DNA of 5,630 bases, from the NCBI GenBank assembly GCA_900314365.1, contig OMVH01000165.1, positions 1 to 5,630 of the forward strand, read 5' to 3'. This stretch comes from an uncultured Prevotella sp. GTDB lineage: Bacteria > Bacteroidota > Bacteroidia > Bacteroidales > Bacteroidaceae. The notes below the pieces were generated by a model. The model did not search any database, was not told the origin of the DNA, and saw nothing but the letters and a program-made list of their open reading frames with translations. Below are positions 4,738 through 5,630 of the stretch, one piece after another. A program made the translations under genes and the position numbers. Position 1 is the stretch's first letter. The number at the start of each line of letters is the position of its first letter.

Positions 4738-5630
4738 ATGAACAACGTTTTTGTATATTGCGAGATTGAAGGCACTACTGTAGCCGAAGTATCTCAGGAA
4801 TTGTTGACCAAGGGCCGCAAATTAGCTGACAAGCTTGGAGTGCAGCTCAATGCTGTCGTGGCAGGCACAGGCATCAAGGGAAAAGTGGAGAGCCAAATAC
4901 TACCCTACGGTGTCGATAAGCTTTTTGTCTTCGATGCAGAGGGCCTCTTCCCTTACACATCGGCGCCGCATACCGACATCCTTGTGAATCTCTTCAAGGA
5001 GGAGAAGCCTCAGGTGGCCCTCATGGGAGCTACCGTCATCGGTCGTGATCTCGGACCACGTGTGAGCTCTTCGCTTACGAGTGGACTTACTGCCGACTGC
5101 ACGCAGCTTGAAATAGGCGACTACGACGACAAGAAGACCGGCAAGCACTACGACAATCTGCTTTACCAGATACGTCCGGCTTTCGGTGGCAACATCGTGG
5201 CTACGATTGTAAATCCTGACCACCGTCCACAGATGGCAACGGTGCGCTCAGGCGTAATGCAGCGCGAAATTCTTGATGCCGATTACAAGGGCGAGGTTGT
5301 CTATCCCGATGTGGCCAAGTATGTGCCCGAGGTGGATTATGTAGTGAAGGTCATCGACCGGCATGTGGAGGCAGCTAAGAACAACCTCAAGGCAGCTCCT
5401 ATCGTGGTGGCCGGCGGCTACGGCATGGGCTCAAAGGAAGGCTTCGACATGCTCTTCCAGCTTGCCAAGGAACTGCACGGCGAGGTGGGTGCCAGTCGTG
5501 CTGCTGTTGATGCCGGATGGGTCGACCACGACCGTCAGGTGGGGCAAACGGGTGTCACCGTTCATCCTAAGGTATATATCGCATGTGGTATCTCTGGACA
5601 AATCCAGCACATAGCCGGTATGCAGGATGC
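4738..5630 (+). CDS. etfA: Electron transfer flavoprotein, alpha subunit (3' end beyond window)
   Basis: The frame from the ATG at 4738 stays open to the window edge for 297 complete codons, so the C-terminus (roughly 40 residues by family length) is missing. It encodes EtfA/FixB, which holds the FAD that exchanges electrons with the dehydrogenase partner. The N-terminal domain contains ALMGATVIGRDLGPRVS (94-110) and SGLTADCT (115-122). The FAD domain is easily recognised: VVAGGYGMGSKEGFD (223-237), GASRAAVDAGWVDHDRQVGQ (251-270, with the conserved Arg254), and YIACGISGQIQHIAGMQD at the truncated end (280-297). The gene lies 9 bp after etfB and is clearly co-transcribed. In this phylum an acyl-CoA dehydrogenase gene often follows, but this cannot be seen here. 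Confidence 0.93.
   Translation, partial: MNNVFVYCEIEGTTVAEVSQELLTKGRKLADKLGVQLNAVVAGTGIKGKVESQILPYGVDKLFVFDAEGLFPYTSAPHTDILVNLFKEEKPQVALMGATVIGRDLGPRVSSSLTSGLTADCTQLEIGDYDDKKTGKHYDNLLYQIRPAFGGNIVATIVNPDHRPQMATVRSGVMQREILDADYKGEVVYPDVAKYVPEVDYVVKVIDRHVEAAKNNLKAAPIVVAGGYGMGSKEGFDMLFQLAKELHGEVGASRAAVDAGWVDHDRQVGQTGVTVHPKVYIACGISGQIQHIAGMQD

Overview
The window looks like chromosomal DNA from a gut or oral member of the Bacteroidales (Prevotella/Bacteroides-like). Three observations support this. Both recognisable promoters have the Bacteroidetes form, TTTG then 20 bp then TAnnTTTG, rather than TTGACA/TATAAT. None of the five start codons has a convincing Shine-Dalgarno sequence; most sit behind AT-rich leaders instead. 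The protein sequences also resemble Bacteroidetes versions of their families. All genes are on the + strand, and genus cannot be decided from this window.

Region 1 (1-409) is non-coding. It carries a strong predicted promoter (165-196), a perfect 13-bp inverted repeat at the predicted start of the transcript (208-220), and a leader of about 200 nt with nested inverted repeats (279-350).

Region 2 (410-3454) is a probable three-gene operon. It encodes a 12-helix MFS permease of the NanT/ACS type, an N-acetylneuraminate lyase and a creatininase-family metal amidohydrolase. The first two genes suffice for uptake of sialic acid and its cleavage to ManNAc plus pyruvate. The epimerase and kinase needed to carry ManNAc further are not in the window. 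The amidohydrolase is the unexplained member.

Region 3 (3455-3858) is a 404-bp gap with no convincing gene. It holds a weak terminator candidate, a strong hairpin, a near copy of the 13-bp inverted repeat, and a second promoter with the same layout as the first.

Region 4 (3859 to the end) encodes the two subunits of an electron transfer flavoprotein, etfB then etfA. etfA runs off the right edge. The EtfB FAD/nucleotide loop (GRQAIDGDTAQVGP) is like that of anaerobic, bifurcating-type ETFs. This unit is probably transcribed separately from the sialic-acid genes and would serve an acyl-CoA dehydrogenase or similar partner outside the window.

I see no tRNA, rRNA, insertion sequence, CRISPR array or phage gene. 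The window is mostly ordinary metabolism. The points most worth checking are the amidohydrolase in a sialic-acid operon, the structured leader and the ETF type.
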